Below, one piece after another: positions 7,467 through 16,289 of a stretch of DNA of 64,000 bases. The notes under the pieces are model-generated. The model did not search any database and was not told where the DNA came from. It worked only from the letters and a program-made list of their open reading frames with translations. Position 1 is the stretch's first letter. Each line of letters starts with the position of its first letter. This stretch comes from an uncultured Chlorobiaceae bacterium. Its GTDB lineage: Bacteria; Bacteroidota; Chlorobiia; Chlorobiales; Chlorobiaceae. Position numbers and translations under genes: made by a program. The stretch covers positions 62,001 through 126,000 of the forward strand of contig CAITSZ010000047.1 in the NCBI GenBank assembly GCA_903895195.1, in the 5' to 3' direction.

Positions 7467-8759
7467 ATGAGCATGAAACATTTCGTTATGCATAGCTTTG
7501 CCCTTTTTTGCTACTCCCTTCTTTTTCCGTTTTTTCACGGTACTGCAAAATTAATACGACCATTCTCTCCGAAACTTCGAACTTTTTTCGAAGTCAGGAA
7601 GGCCGTGATAGAGAAAGTTGAAAAAAAAATAAGTCAACTTCCATCGCCTGCTTTCAGGGTATGGATACATGCTGCCTCTGTCGGGGAATTCGAGCAGGCT
7701 CGGCCTATAATAGCCGCATTGAAGGAAAAGCGACCGGACATTATCTTTTTTGTCTCTTTTCTTTCGGATTCAGGATACAACGCAAGAAAAAACTTCCCGG
7801 ATGCCGCTGCAGTGTTTTACCTGCCTGTTGATTCACGAGCTAATGCAAAAAAGCTGATATCAGTCCTCAAGCCTGATGTTTTGCTTCTCATGCGCTATGA
7901 CTTCTGGCCGAACCATCTTGTGGAAGCTAAAAAATATGGCACAAAACTGATTCTCGCTGCGGCGGTGCTGCAACAAAACGCTCCGTATTTCAAGCCGGTT
8001 GTGAAACGTTTTTATACAAGCATTTTTCATCTGTTCGATCATATCTATACGGCAGCTTCAAAGGACACCGCTGCGTTCAGGCAGATATTCATGTGCCTGA
8101 ACGCTGAGACTGCAGGCGACCCGCGGTTTGATCAGGTCATACAACGCAGTAAAAACCCGGGGAGGATTGATCACATCAAACCTTTTTTTGAAAACAAGAC
8201 AGTTCTGGTTGCCGGAAGCGTGTGGGATAAAGACAGCGCTCTTCTCCTTTCAGCATGGCAGGAGTTGGCAGTGCGTCCATCGCTTATTCTGGTACCTCAT
8301 CAAGTACACCCTGAAAATATGGCGCGTCTCACCCGGGATCTTCAAACCCGTTCTATCGCGTTTGTGAAGGTTTCAGCTATGACTGAAAAATTTGATCCTG
8401 CACAGGAAGTTCTCGTCATTGACCAGACCGGCTATCTTGTGGAGCTTTATTCAATAGCTTCGATAGCTTATGTCGGTGGAGGATTCGGCGTCAATGTCCA
8501 TAACACGCTTGAGCCGGCGGTCTACGGTATTCCTGTTGTGTTTGGCCCAAACTATCACAACTCTCCTGAAGCAGAAGCTCTTGTTGATGCTGGCGGTGCA
8601 ACAGTCATTTTCGATCAGGCGACACTGTCGGCCACACTGAACGAAATTGTTACCAATGCCACTGAAAGAGCAAAGAGAGGAAAGATCGCTAAAACATTTG
8701 TGGAAGAGAGAACAGGGGCTACGGCAATAATAGCCGACAGTATTATGACACTGCTGTAA
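7467..8759 (+). CDS. waaA: 3-deoxy-D-manno-octulosonic acid (Kdo) transferase
   Basis: A 430-residue membrane-anchored glycosyltransferase that adds Kdo from CMP-Kdo to lipid A precursor, building the lipopolysaccharide inner core. Signs are the N-terminal hydrophobic anchor (residues ~8-25), the family signature VWIHAASVGEFEQARP (~residues 65-80), the catalytic Glu in GEFEQ, the LMRYDFWPN segment (~residues 140-150) and the C-terminal lobe with YVGGGFG and the HNTLEPAVYGIPVVFGPNY donor-binding motif. Its length is typical. ATG 7467 or ATG 7473 could be the start; neither has a clear ribosome binding site. Its presence indicates a Gram-negative envelope. Confidence 0.93.
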   Translation: MSMKHFVMHSFALFCYSLLFPFFHGTAKLIRPFSPKLRTFFEVRKAVIEKVEKKISQLPSPAFRVWIHAASVGEFEQARPIIAALKEKRPDIIFFVSFLSDSGYNARKNFPDAAAVFYLPVDSRANAKKLISVLKPDVLLLMRYDFWPNHLVEAKKYGTKLILAAAVLQQNAPYFKPVVKRFYTSIFHLFDHIYTAASKDTAAFRQIFMCLNAETAGDPRFDQVIQRSKNPGRIDHIKPFFENKTVLVAGSVWDKDSALLLSAWQELAVRPSLILVPHQVHPENMARLTRDLQTRSIAFVKVSAMTEKFDPAQEVLVIDQTGYLVELYSIASIAYVGGGFGVNVHNTLEPAVYGIPVVFGPNYHNSPEAEALVDAGGATVIFDQATLSATLNEIVTNATERAKRGKIAKTFVEERTGATAIIADSIMTLL

Positions 8760-8771
8760 CCCCGGAAGCGC

Positions 8772-9566
8772 TTACGGAACCAAGGAGTCCTTAACTGTTT
8801 TTATCGGTGCAATTTTCGGCAACTGAACAGGGCGCTTGCGATACCTCTTTGACCAACCTTGTATGGTGTATGCCTTAAAGGTCTGCGTCGAAACGACAAC
8901 TCCTGTGATTTTAACCTGTTTTCCGGGAAGAAGCCGGGTGCCGGGACGAATATCTGTATTGTTGATATCAATCTGCCAGATATTTTTATTGAAATCTCTT
9001 ATGACAAGGATCTGCTTCTCCTTCCGGTACTCAATAACCTTCCCGCCAAGCATACCCTTTTCGGCGTGTGTCCAGCGGTGTTCGTTGGCATAAACCAGCT
9101 TGTTATAGACATGTAGATTTTCAATAAGGTACCGATGAATATACTTACCGACATCAATCGTATTCAATCCGACGCTGAGCAAAAGACTTGCGAGCAGAGC
9201 TCCTGCAATAACCTTTGTGGTTGCATAACGATAGCCTGTTTTGGTGTGTCGGAATCCGAAATAGGCGACTATGGTAAAAAGTGCAAGAGTTGCTACCCAT
9301 ACATAGGGTATGCTTGCTACTATTTCGGCAATTAAGGGACGTTCGGCCAAAAACAGGTCGATGTATTGATGATCCTCTATGAAATCATTATCAATGAAAA
9401 CATAAATAGCTGTAGCCATCGCAATACTGCCGGTCAAGACTGAAATTGCAGCAAGAAGCCAGAACCCGAATCGTTGAAGAACGAAGTGCCAGCGAGGAAT
9501 AGGCACTGCATTTCTTTTTTCGATTTCTTCCAGAATTGATTTTGATCTGTCCTTAAGCATAATCAT
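8772..9566 (-). CDS. membrane protein, probable anti-sigma partner of the ECF sigma factor
   Basis: A 264-residue protein encoded 5 bases after the ECF sigma factor stop codon, so almost certainly cotranscribed. It has a cytoplasmic N-terminus of ~35 residues, three hydrophobic segments (residues ~33-55, ~82-100, ~115-135) and a large C-terminal domain. That domain contains beta-rich sequence (KQILVIRDFNKNIWQIDI, PGKQVKITGVVV) like a small OB-fold/barrel. There is no zinc-binding ZAS motif (HxxxCxxC). Position and topology suggest control of the sigma factor by membrane sequestration, which is inference. The C-terminal domain could sense an envelope or redox signal. Confidence 0.65.
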   Translation of the reverse strand: MIMLKDRSKSILEEIEKRNAVPIPRWHFVLQRFGFWLLAAISVLTGSIAMATAIYVFIDNDFIEDHQYIDLFLAERPLIAEIVASIPYVWVATLALFTIVAYFGFRHTKTGYRYATTKVIAGALLASLLLSVGLNTIDVGKYIHRYLIENLHVYNKLVYANEHRWTHAEKGMLGGKVIEYRKEKQILVIRDFNKNIWQIDINNTDIRPGTRLLPGKQVKITGVVVSTQTFKAYTIQGWSKRYRKRPVQLPKIAPIKTVKDSLVP

Positions 9567-9571
9567 GATAT

Positions 9572-10153
9572 CTAACGCCCTTCTAAATAACTTTTAATTT
9601 TTTTCTTGGCACGATTAATCATAGTGGCAACTGTCCCCTCAGGTATCTGTAAAATATCTGATATCTCTTCATAGCGTTTTTCTTCAAAGAATTTCAAAAC
9701 AATGATTTCGCGACTTTTCGGATCAAGCCTGTCAACAGCCGCCTGTATTTCCGATGACGAATGCTTTTGACCATCCCCGTCCGTCAGTTCCAAATTTTCA
9801 ACAACTTTTTCAAAAAGAAATAAATCGCACTCTCTCTCTAATACACTCGGGAGATTCTTTTCCTTTCGAAATGAGCTGATGATTTCATTATGCGCGATGC
9901 GGTATATCCACGATGAAAACTGAAGGGAGTGATCGTAATCATTGAGATGAACGTAGGTTTTGATGAAGATCTCCTGCAGCAGATCCTGCGCCGCAGTGGA
10001 ATCCCTGCATCCCAGTCGGGTTATATATCGTAAAAGAGGAGCTTCGTAGCGACGAACGATTGCAGCAAACGCATTTTTATCAACAAGAGTCTGTGTAACC
10101 AGATCCTGGTCTGTGCATGGATGCTGTTCTTTATGTCGTGAAGTATCGGCCAT
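9572..10153 (-). CDS. ECF-type RNA polymerase sigma factor
   Basis: A 193-residue sigma-70 family protein. Region 2 covers residues ~30-100 (AAQDLLQEIFIKTYVHL, then FSSWIYRIAHNEIISSFRK, the -10 recognition and core-binding helices). Region 4 covers ~138-190 (LDPKSREIIVLKFFEEKRYEEI and IPEGTVATMINRAKKKIK, the -35 HTH). A Ser/Asp-rich linker separates them, with no region 1 or 3, as expected for group 4. AGGA precedes the ATG. The next gene encodes a membrane protein that probably restrains it. The regulon cannot be read from the window. Confidence 0.92.
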   Translation of the reverse strand: MADTSRHKEQHPCTDQDLVTQTLVDKNAFAAIVRRYEAPLLRYITRLGCRDSTAAQDLLQEIFIKTYVHLNDYDHSLQFSSWIYRIAHNEIISSFRKEKNLPSVLERECDLFLFEKVVENLELTDGDGQKHSSSEIQAAVDRLDPKSREIIVLKFFEEKRYEEISDILQIPEGTVATMINRAKKKIKSYLEGR

Positions 10154-10270
10154 ATCCTGGAAAAAAAATCCTGAATGTCAGTGTTATAATCTTTATAGAG
10201 TAAAGCGAAAAGCCTGCAACCCTATATATCTTCGTAAAGGAAGATGACCGGCTCTGTATCCTCTGGACAT

Positions 10271-11521
10271 TTAATCCAGTCGAGGCTTAACTCCTTTAAT
10301 ATCGTGGAAAGAAACAACGCCAAGCAGGTGATCGCTCTCATCGGTTATCGGTACAGCGCGGAATGAGTAACGGAAAAAAATGTCAACAGCATCCTGCAGG
10401 GTTTCATCCGGACTGAGGGTGATGAGGCTGTCGGTCATAATCTCCCCAAGTGTCTGTTCTGGCTCAGCGGCAATAAGCTCGCGTAAATCAACAACTCCCT
10501 GAAGAACATTCTCTTCATTGACAACGTAGACATACATGATGACATCCATGTCGCCGGCAACGTCGCGATAATTGTTAATGACATCACGCACTATGGTCTC
10601 AGGCGGTCGTTTGATAACCTGCTGCGTCGAGTAGAGCATGATGTTTTCATCATTCTGATCAATAATCTGCTGCACTCTCTGCTTGTTTTCACTGTCTACA
10701 AACTCAATAATCTCATCGGCTTCCGAAGCTGGCAGCACTGAAAGAATATCTGCTACCTGAGCAGGACTCATTTCGTTAATCAATTCTGCTGCACGCTCTT
10801 TTTCCATCGAGCGGATAAGCTCTCGCTGCACTCTCGGTTCAACCTCTTCGAGGGTATCTGAAGCCAGTTCCGGTTCTATCTGATTGAATACTGCCATACG
10901 CTGGCTGCCGTCGAGCTCCTCGAGAATATCAGCCAGATCGACCGGGTGAATATCGTTGATATTTTCCTTGAGCACATTGAGCTTGACATTGCCTTCAAAG
11001 CTGCCGATAGTATCAGGCAAAGGCTGCACATAAAGCCAGGATATACTGGATCCCTCTTTGTATTTGGCAAGATAATTGGCAAGCTTTTTAAAGCCCATCC
11101 GGCGGAGAATACGAAAACGGTTGAAATCCACATCAGTGACAAAAAGCCGGTCGTTCTGAAACAGAAGCTTGACATCGTAGACTACTTCAACCTCATGGCC
11201 ATCCATATCAAGTATCTTCTTGTCAAGAATATAGTCTTTCAGGAAAATGTGGTTATCGAGGGGATTGAGTTCGTAGCCTTCGGTGCTGGTGATTTCTGAA
11301 ACAATTTCAGTGTTTGAAATCAGGGTGATTTTATCCCATGGAATCAAAAGACGAGGATCACCATAAGGCTGGTGAACCAGCAGATGGGTAACTTCAGGAA
11401 CCTTACCGGCGTTTTCCTGTATAACAAGATCTTTCAGCTTTCCGACTGAACGTGTTTTCAGATAGATTCGGCGGCCGACAATCTCGCTAAGGTAAAAGTC
11501 ACGATTAAGAACTGTAACCAT
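10271..11521 (-). CDS. soluble MgtE-N/CBS-domain protein with PRC-barrel-like N-terminus
   Basis: 416 residues without membrane segments. Residues ~8-75 look like a PRC barrel (VGRRIYLKTRSVGKLKDLVI), with a second related unit to ~140. Residues ~180-290 carry the MgtE intracellular N domain (HPVDLADILEELDGSQRMAVF, repeated helix pairs with ADILS and ADEIIEFV). Residues ~300-415 are two CBS repeats ending HLLGVVSFHDI. In MgtE channels these domains sense cytosolic Mg2+, but the channel domain is absent. Downstream of the NRAMP-like transporter and the 55-residue peptide in one operon, it most likely gates or senses for that transporter (inference). Confidence 0.85.
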   Translation of the reverse strand: MVTVLNRDFYLSEIVGRRIYLKTRSVGKLKDLVIQENAGKVPEVTHLLVHQPYGDPRLLIPWDKITLISNTEIVSEITSTEGYELNPLDNHIFLKDYILDKKILDMDGHEVEVVYDVKLLFQNDRLFVTDVDFNRFRILRRMGFKKLANYLAKYKEGSSISWLYVQPLPDTIGSFEGNVKLNVLKENINDIHPVDLADILEELDGSQRMAVFNQIEPELASDTLEEVEPRVQRELIRSMEKERAAELINEMSPAQVADILSVLPASEADEIIEFVDSENKQRVQQIIDQNDENIMLYSTQQVIKRPPETIVRDVINNYRDVAGDMDVIMYVYVVNEENVLQGVVDLRELIAAEPEQTLGEIMTDSLITLSPDETLQDAVDIFFRYSFRAVPITDESDHLLGVVSFHDIKGVKPRLD

Positions 11522-11537
11522 GGGCGTGTTTGGGATT

Positions 11538-11705
11538 TTATAAAACCGTGATGAATTTATAGATCATCAATAGCACAAGCACAAAGAGATAAATCCTGAG
11601 AACCGCTAAGGAAAAACTGACGCCTTTTGACATTTCAATTTTTGGTTTGGCATAGCGCTGGTTGATCTCGCGGATCTTGCCGATAAACTGTTTGAGCATC
11701 CTCAT
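11538..11705 (-). CDS. 55-residue single-span membrane peptide in the metal-transport operon
   Basis: A small frame between the NRAMP-like gene and the MgtE/CBS gene. It reads MRMLKQFIGKIREINQRYAK at the N-terminus (basic, amphipathic), then about 20 hydrophobic residues (SLAVLRIYLFVLVLLMIYKF) and a short end. GAGG lies about 12 bases before the ATG. It fills the otherwise empty spacer almost exactly and starts 16 bases after the transporter stop. The basic N-terminus and C-terminal helix predict an N-in membrane peptide, possibly a small subunit or regulator of the transporter. No family is recognised. Confidence 0.6.
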   Translation of the reverse strand: MRMLKQFIGKIREINQRYAKPKIEMSKGVSFSLAVLRIYLFVLVLLMIYKFITVL

Positions 11706-11721
11706 AATCTGACAGCCTCAA

Positions 11722-12990
11722 TTACTTGAAAAGATTAGGGAAAAGCGCACTTATGCCATATAACGTGGAAAGTATGACAATTAGAACAACGATCAAGGTA
11801 CTGACAATATTCTGCAAAGGGGTGTTGGCATACTCCCCCATTGTCTTTTTATCGTTGAGCAGCAATATCAGAAAGACAAGTGCAGCGGGCAGCAACGTCA
11901 CGGCAACGACCTGGACAAAAAGCGTGATGAGCACAAGCGGAGCACCGGGTATCAGAGGAACAACGCCGGCAGTCGCCAGAGTTATAAAAAATGAAATATA
12001 GAACCAGGGGGCTTCCTTGACCTTTGTATTAAGGGAGTGCGCCCATCCGAAAATTTCTCCAAACGCCCAGGAGCTTGCCAGTGAGATGCAGATTGCCCCC
12101 AAGAGGCCGGCATCAAACAGGCCAATAGCCATTAATGCTCCAATATAGTGGTTGGTCTTCATGAGCATTCTGGCTGCGGTGGCGGCATCATCAATTGGTG
12201 CGCCATTGAGGAGTGTCCCGGTTACAATCACGATGAAAATCGCAACAGCCACGGTGATGATGGAGCCGATGAAGGTGTCAAGTTTGCCCATTTTGATGTC
12301 TTTTTCCTGCAAGCCTTTGTCAACAACAGAGCTTTGCTGAAAAAAAAGCATCCACGGGGCAATGGTTGTACCGATATTGGCCATGAGCAGAAAAAACAGC
12401 TCATTATTGAAGCCGCCTGGAAAATTGGGAATCAATCCCTGACCAATGATACTTTCAATGGAAGGGTTAACCATGAATGCTGCAGGAATATAAATCAGGT
12501 TCAGCAAACAAAACCCTAAGGCAATCTTTTCCCATGTCCAGTATCGACCGTTCAAAACGATTATGCTCATCAGAAGCACAACCAGAATCACCGTCAGCCA
12601 GGCAGGAACTCCGAATATGCCGAGCGCTGCAGTCATTCCCACAAATTCCGTGACCAGCGTCAGCCAGTCCACAAACATGAGATCAATAAGCGAGAACCAT
12701 CCCCAGAATGCACCGAAACTCTCAAAAATAGCTTCAGCGTGCCCTCGCTTGGTAACAGCGCCAAGCCGGACAGTCATTTCCTGTACGTAGTAAGCTATGG
12801 GGATAAGAAGGAGGAGAAACCATATCAGGTGATAACCATATCTGGCTCCAGTAGCTGCATAGGTTGTAATGCCTCCGGCATCATTATCGGCAATCATCAC
12901 GACGAGGCCCGGCCCGGCAATAACAAGGTAAAGACGAATCGATTTCCAAACTTTTTTAAACCGGTAGTAGAGAACGGAAAAAAAATCCAT
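11722..12990 (-). CDS. NRAMP-superfamily divalent metal transporter with non-canonical metal site
   Basis: A 422-residue protein with about 11 membrane helices and the SLC11/NRAMP fold. Helix 1 begins GPGLVVMIADNDAGGIT (residues ~26-42); the usual DPGN is DAGG here. Helix 6 has GTTIAPWMLFFQQ where classical Mn/Fe transporters have G-A-T-V-M-P-H-N, so the selectivity methionine is Ala and the His is Trp. Classical family members move Mn2+ or Fe2+ with protons. Loss of the methionine is known in NRAMP-related magnesium transporters, so Mg2+ or broad divalent transport is plausible. First gene of a three-gene unit with the 55-residue peptide and the MgtE/CBS protein. Confidence 0.85.
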   Translation of the reverse strand: MDFFSVLYYRFKKVWKSIRLYLVIAGPGLVVMIADNDAGGITTYAATGARYGYHLIWFLLLLIPIAYYVQEMTVRLGAVTKRGHAEAIFESFGAFWGWFSLIDLMFVDWLTLVTEFVGMTAALGIFGVPAWLTVILVVLLMSIIVLNGRYWTWEKIALGFCLLNLIYIPAAFMVNPSIESIIGQGLIPNFPGGFNNELFFLLMANIGTTIAPWMLFFQQSSVVDKGLQEKDIKMGKLDTFIGSIITVAVAIFIVIVTGTLLNGAPIDDAATAARMLMKTNHYIGALMAIGLFDAGLLGAICISLASSWAFGEIFGWAHSLNTKVKEAPWFYISFFITLATAGVVPLIPGAPLVLITLFVQVVAVTLLPAALVFLILLLNDKKTMGEYANTPLQNIVSTLIVVLIVILSTLYGISALFPNLFK

Positions 12991-13311
12991 ATCCGTTGAG
13001 TTGGACGTTGACGAAACCCGGCATTGCTATTAAGAAGGAAAGGAAAGGCATCGAACTCACAGGTGTTCATACTCACCATTCGATCAGGCGCAAATTTACA
13101 ACACTATGTTCACTTTACAAAGTCGTTTTGACAATCTCTGCAAGAGGCTCCAGTGAAGGAATACCATATATGAGGTATTTTTTGAAATTCACTTGCAACC
13201 TCTTAATATATTGATCTTTATAGCTAATCAGGATATATCAGGTCAGACATTTTATAATGTACACCTCATTTTTCATATAAAACACTCAAGTAAACAAAGG
13301 GCAACATATTC

Positions 13312-14529
13312 ATGCCAGTACCGGTAACTTCGAATCGCGCTTTTCTCAAGCTGTTATCTTTCAGGATTTTAATTGTACTTGCCTATCAGATTATGGCGAT
13401 TGTTGTGGGCTGGCATATCTATGAGCTGACTCATGACACCCTCGCACTTGGTTTGATTGGACTTGCCGAGGTCATACCGTACTTTTCGTGCGCGCTCTTC
13501 GCGGGCCATGCGATAGACCACTATTCCCGACGATTGTTCGGGGTGGCCGCCTGCTTGATGTTAGTTCTCAATTCGCTGACTCTGACTGCTGTATCGGCAG
13601 GCTGGATAAGCGGCAATCCTTCTTTATGGATATACGGTTCTATTGCTGTTGGCGGAGTGGCACGTGCATTTATCGGTCCATCTTACAGCGCCATGTTTGC
13701 ACTGATCTTACCACGCGATCACTACGCCCGGGCCTCGGGAATCGGCAGTTCTGTATTTCAGTTGGGATTGGTGACAGGACCCGCCTTTGGGGGGATTCTG
13801 GTTGGACTGGCAGGAAAAACAACTGCCTATAGTGTTGCAACCGCCCTATGCCTTGCCGCTGCATTAATGCTGCTCTCTATCCGCATAGAGGAACCACCGT
13901 CAGCAGAGAGTACACCGATTTTCACCAGCATTGCCGGAGGGTTGCGCTTTGTGTTCAGCAATCAGATCATTCTGGGCGCTCAGTCTATGGATATGTTTGC
14001 AGTGCTTTTCGGGGGAGCTGTTTCCATGTTGCCTGCCTTCATTCATGATGTCTTTCACTACGGACCTGAAGGGCTTGGAGTGCTTCGTGCAGCTCCGGCA
14101 ATAGGTGGTTTGATAACCGGGTTATTTCTCTCTCGCCACCCGATCAATCTCCATGCCGGGAAATGGCTGCTGGCGGCTGTCGCCGGTTTCGGTATCTGTA
14201 TTATTTCCTTTGCAGTATCAACGAACATATGGATTGCGGGCCTGCTTTTACTGTTTTCGGGGGTTTGCGATGGGGTATCGGTGGTCATGCGTACAACCAT
14301 CATGCAACTATTGACTCCCGACGCCCTGCGTGGCCGGGTTTCGGCCATAAACGGCATTTTTATTGGCTCATCTAACGAACTTGGCGCTTTTGAGTCAGGC
14401 TTTGCGGCCCGGTTGATGGGACTTATACCGTCGGTAATTTTTGGAGGAATAATGACGCTGACGGTTGTAGGTGCAACGGCAAAACTGGCACCGAAACTGC
14501 GCCGCCTTGAACTGCACCAACTCTATTGA
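13312..14529 (+). CDS. MFS exporter, EntS-like (MFS_3) family
   Basis: A 405-residue protein with twelve hydrophobic segments. Major facilitator features include the loop-2 motif GHAIDHYSRRLFGV (residues ~65-78; the family has G-x-x-x-D-R-x-x-R-R) and a related repeat in the C-terminal half (LLTPDALRGRVSAING). The layout matches the MFS_3/enterobactin-exporter-like clade that exports siderophores and other small molecules. There are no siderophore genes nearby, so the substrate is unknown. The spacer 12991-13311 contains a TATAAT at 13253-13258 but no convincing -35 box, and nothing else I recognise. Confidence 0.85.
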   Translation: MPVPVTSNRAFLKLLSFRILIVLAYQIMAIVVGWHIYELTHDTLALGLIGLAEVIPYFSCALFAGHAIDHYSRRLFGVAACLMLVLNSLTLTAVSAGWISGNPSLWIYGSIAVGGVARAFIGPSYSAMFALILPRDHYARASGIGSSVFQLGLVTGPAFGGILVGLAGKTTAYSVATALCLAAALMLLSIRIEEPPSAESTPIFTSIAGGLRFVFSNQIILGAQSMDMFAVLFGGAVSMLPAFIHDVFHYGPEGLGVLRAAPAIGGLITGLFLSRHPINLHAGKWLLAAVAGFGICIISFAVSTNIWIAGLLLLFSGVCDGVSVVMRTTIMQLLTPDALRGRVSAINGIFIGSSNELGAFESGFAARLMGLIPSVIFGGIMTLTVVGATAKLAPKLRRLELHQLY

Positions 14530-14559
14530 CCAAAACAACATGTTATTTTTCGGGAAGAG

Positions 14560-15642
14560 TTAATCTCGCTCATTGAATTGATTTTTTAACTTTTCCCAGT
14601 ATGGATCATCAGGATTTTCAGCTGCCAGGCTTTCAAGAGCCGATGTATAAATTGAGGTGATGATAAACTGCCGGATATTTCCCTTCGATTTGATAAAGCC
14701 GCTCTCTTCCATGGTTTTCCAAAAAAGCTCAATGCCTTTTACATTAGGATCAGAACTCTGATCAACATTACCGCTGTAATAGGCTTTTTCAACCATGGCC
14801 GGATCAATTTTCAGGTACTTCTGAATAATTGAGATGGTTTCACCTCTATTCTCCTGCTGTTGAGTGAACCTTTCAGCGCGAAGAATCGCTCTGATAAAAC
14901 GCGGCCATACTGTAGCATATTTTTTCTGATCAAGAGTATTAATAGTTATCCTGCAGCAGGGGTGGCCCGGCTCGAGATCCTGTGAACGGGCAATAATTTT
15001 CAATCCCATCTCCTCTGCCTCTATATCGTGAGGACCCCACACAACTCCTGCATCAACCATGCCTGACTGGACTGCCTGTAAAATACCTGCAGGGTTTTTC
15101 AGTTCAAAGATCTGCAGGTCTTTGCGCCATTCAAGACCGGCTCGATGCAGCGCCCCGCGAAGAACGGCATCACCAGTAGCCAGGCGAACAGTAGCTACCT
15201 TTTTGCCTTTAAGGTCTTTAACCGACTTGATGATTTCCGCATTTTCATGTGAAGTAATCAGTGCGACATCCCCGCCCATAATACCGCCGATTATACGGAG
15301 GTTAGCTCCATTTGCTATATGAAAGAGGGGCGATGTGGTACCGAATGCTCCGATATCAAGCGCATTTGAACGAAGAGCCCTTATACCTTCATCCGAATTT
15401 ACAAACTGAATCAATTCAACGTTCAAACCTTCCTGGTCAAAGAAGCCCTTATCTTTTGCCACAAAAAACTTTGCATGACCTGTGACAGGCAGATACCCCA
15501 CTTTAAACGGAATCTTCGGCGAAAGTGGCGGATAGATAGCTGCATGCACATCTGAACAAATAAGCATGGCTATACCTGCCATAATGCACAGGGCTTTTCG
15601 AAACTGCAAACGAAGAAGAGAAGGAAACAGCATGTCCATCAC
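14560..15642 (-). CDS. ABC transporter solute-binding protein, NitT/TauT/SsuA type (orphan)
   Basis: A 360-residue secreted protein with an N-terminal signal sequence ending near VHAA (residue ~35). The mature N-terminus (PFKVGYLPVTGHAKFFVAKD, then KGFFDQEGLNVELIQF) is the classic start of the NMT1/SsuA-like periplasmic binding proteins, followed by ALDIGAFGT and DLKGKKVATV. The family binds nitrate, sulfonates, taurine, thiamine precursors and related molecules. No permease or ATPase gene is adjacent: the neighbours are a convergent MFS gene and a divergent DUF486 gene. It may act with components encoded elsewhere. Ligand unknown. Confidence 0.85.
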   Translation of the reverse strand: MMDMLFPSLLRLQFRKALCIMAGIAMLICSDVHAAIYPPLSPKIPFKVGYLPVTGHAKFFVAKDKGFFDQEGLNVELIQFVNSDEGIRALRSNALDIGAFGTTSPLFHIANGANLRIIGGIMGGDVALITSHENAEIIKSVKDLKGKKVATVRLATGDAVLRGALHRAGLEWRKDLQIFELKNPAGILQAVQSGMVDAGVVWGPHDIEAEEMGLKIIARSQDLEPGHPCCRITINTLDQKKYATVWPRFIRAILRAERFTQQQENRGETISIIQKYLKIDPAMVEKAYYSGNVDQSSDPNVKGIELFWKTMEESGFIKSKGNIRQFIITSIYTSALESLAAENPDDPYWEKLKNQFNERD

Positions 15643-15863
15643 GGTAACTATTAGCGAGATTCAGGAAGAGAAACTTTTGTGAACTGGGCAGAATTGAAGC
15701 GCCAAAACAAAGAAGTCTCTTCACTTAGAAGAAGGTAAAAAAAGGGATTACGCAACCGTAAAAGAGTTATTGATTAAAAAATAATACATTTTGTCCAATT
15801 TACCGATAACACAGTATTTCTACACAGAAACAATTATTCAATTCTTCATCGGAAGTGCCTGCT

Positions 15864-16193
15864 ATGAAAACAATCTTTCTTTTACTTGCTTCTAATATTT
15901 TTATGACTTTTGCCTGGTATGGCCATTTAAAATCCATGCAAAACAAACCGCTTATTGTGGCTATTCTCTTCAGCTGGGGACTGGCTCTTTTTGAATATGC
16001 ACTTCAAGTTCCGGCTAATCGAATCGGTTATCATACCTTCAGTTTAGGCCAATTGAAAATCATTCAGGAAATTATCACCATGTTCGTCTTTGCCGGATTT
16101 GCTTATTGGTATATGGAAAAGCCTCTGAGTTGGAATTACCTCTATGCCGGATTATGCATGGTTGGAGCTGCCTTTTTTATTTTTCGTGATTGA
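15864..16193 (+). CDS. DUF486 (DMT-superfamily-like) membrane protein
   Basis: 109 residues from ATG 15864, chosen over a GTG nine bases upstream because GGAAG sits 8 bases before this ATG and overlaps the GTG. Four hydrophobic segments fit a small four-helix membrane protein. The sequence FMTFAWYGHLK near the start, FEYALQVPANRIGY in the middle and the final Y-x-x-A-G-L-C-M-V-G-A-A-F-F-I-F are hallmarks of DUF486, a conserved family related to the drug/metabolite transporter superfamily. Function unproven. It stands alone, about 100 bases upstream of cysK. Confidence 0.85.
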   Translation: MKTIFLLLASNIFMTFAWYGHLKSMQNKPLIVAILFSWGLALFEYALQVPANRIGYHTFSLGQLKIIQEIITMFVFAGFAYWYMEKPLSWNYLYAGLCMVGAAFFIFRD

Positions 16194-16289
16194 GAATGTT
16201 TCTATCGCTTCCTGTATTCCATAAATACATGAGCAATTGTTATTATTTAGAAAAAAATTGTCAAACAAACTATTGAGCAATAAGCAGAC

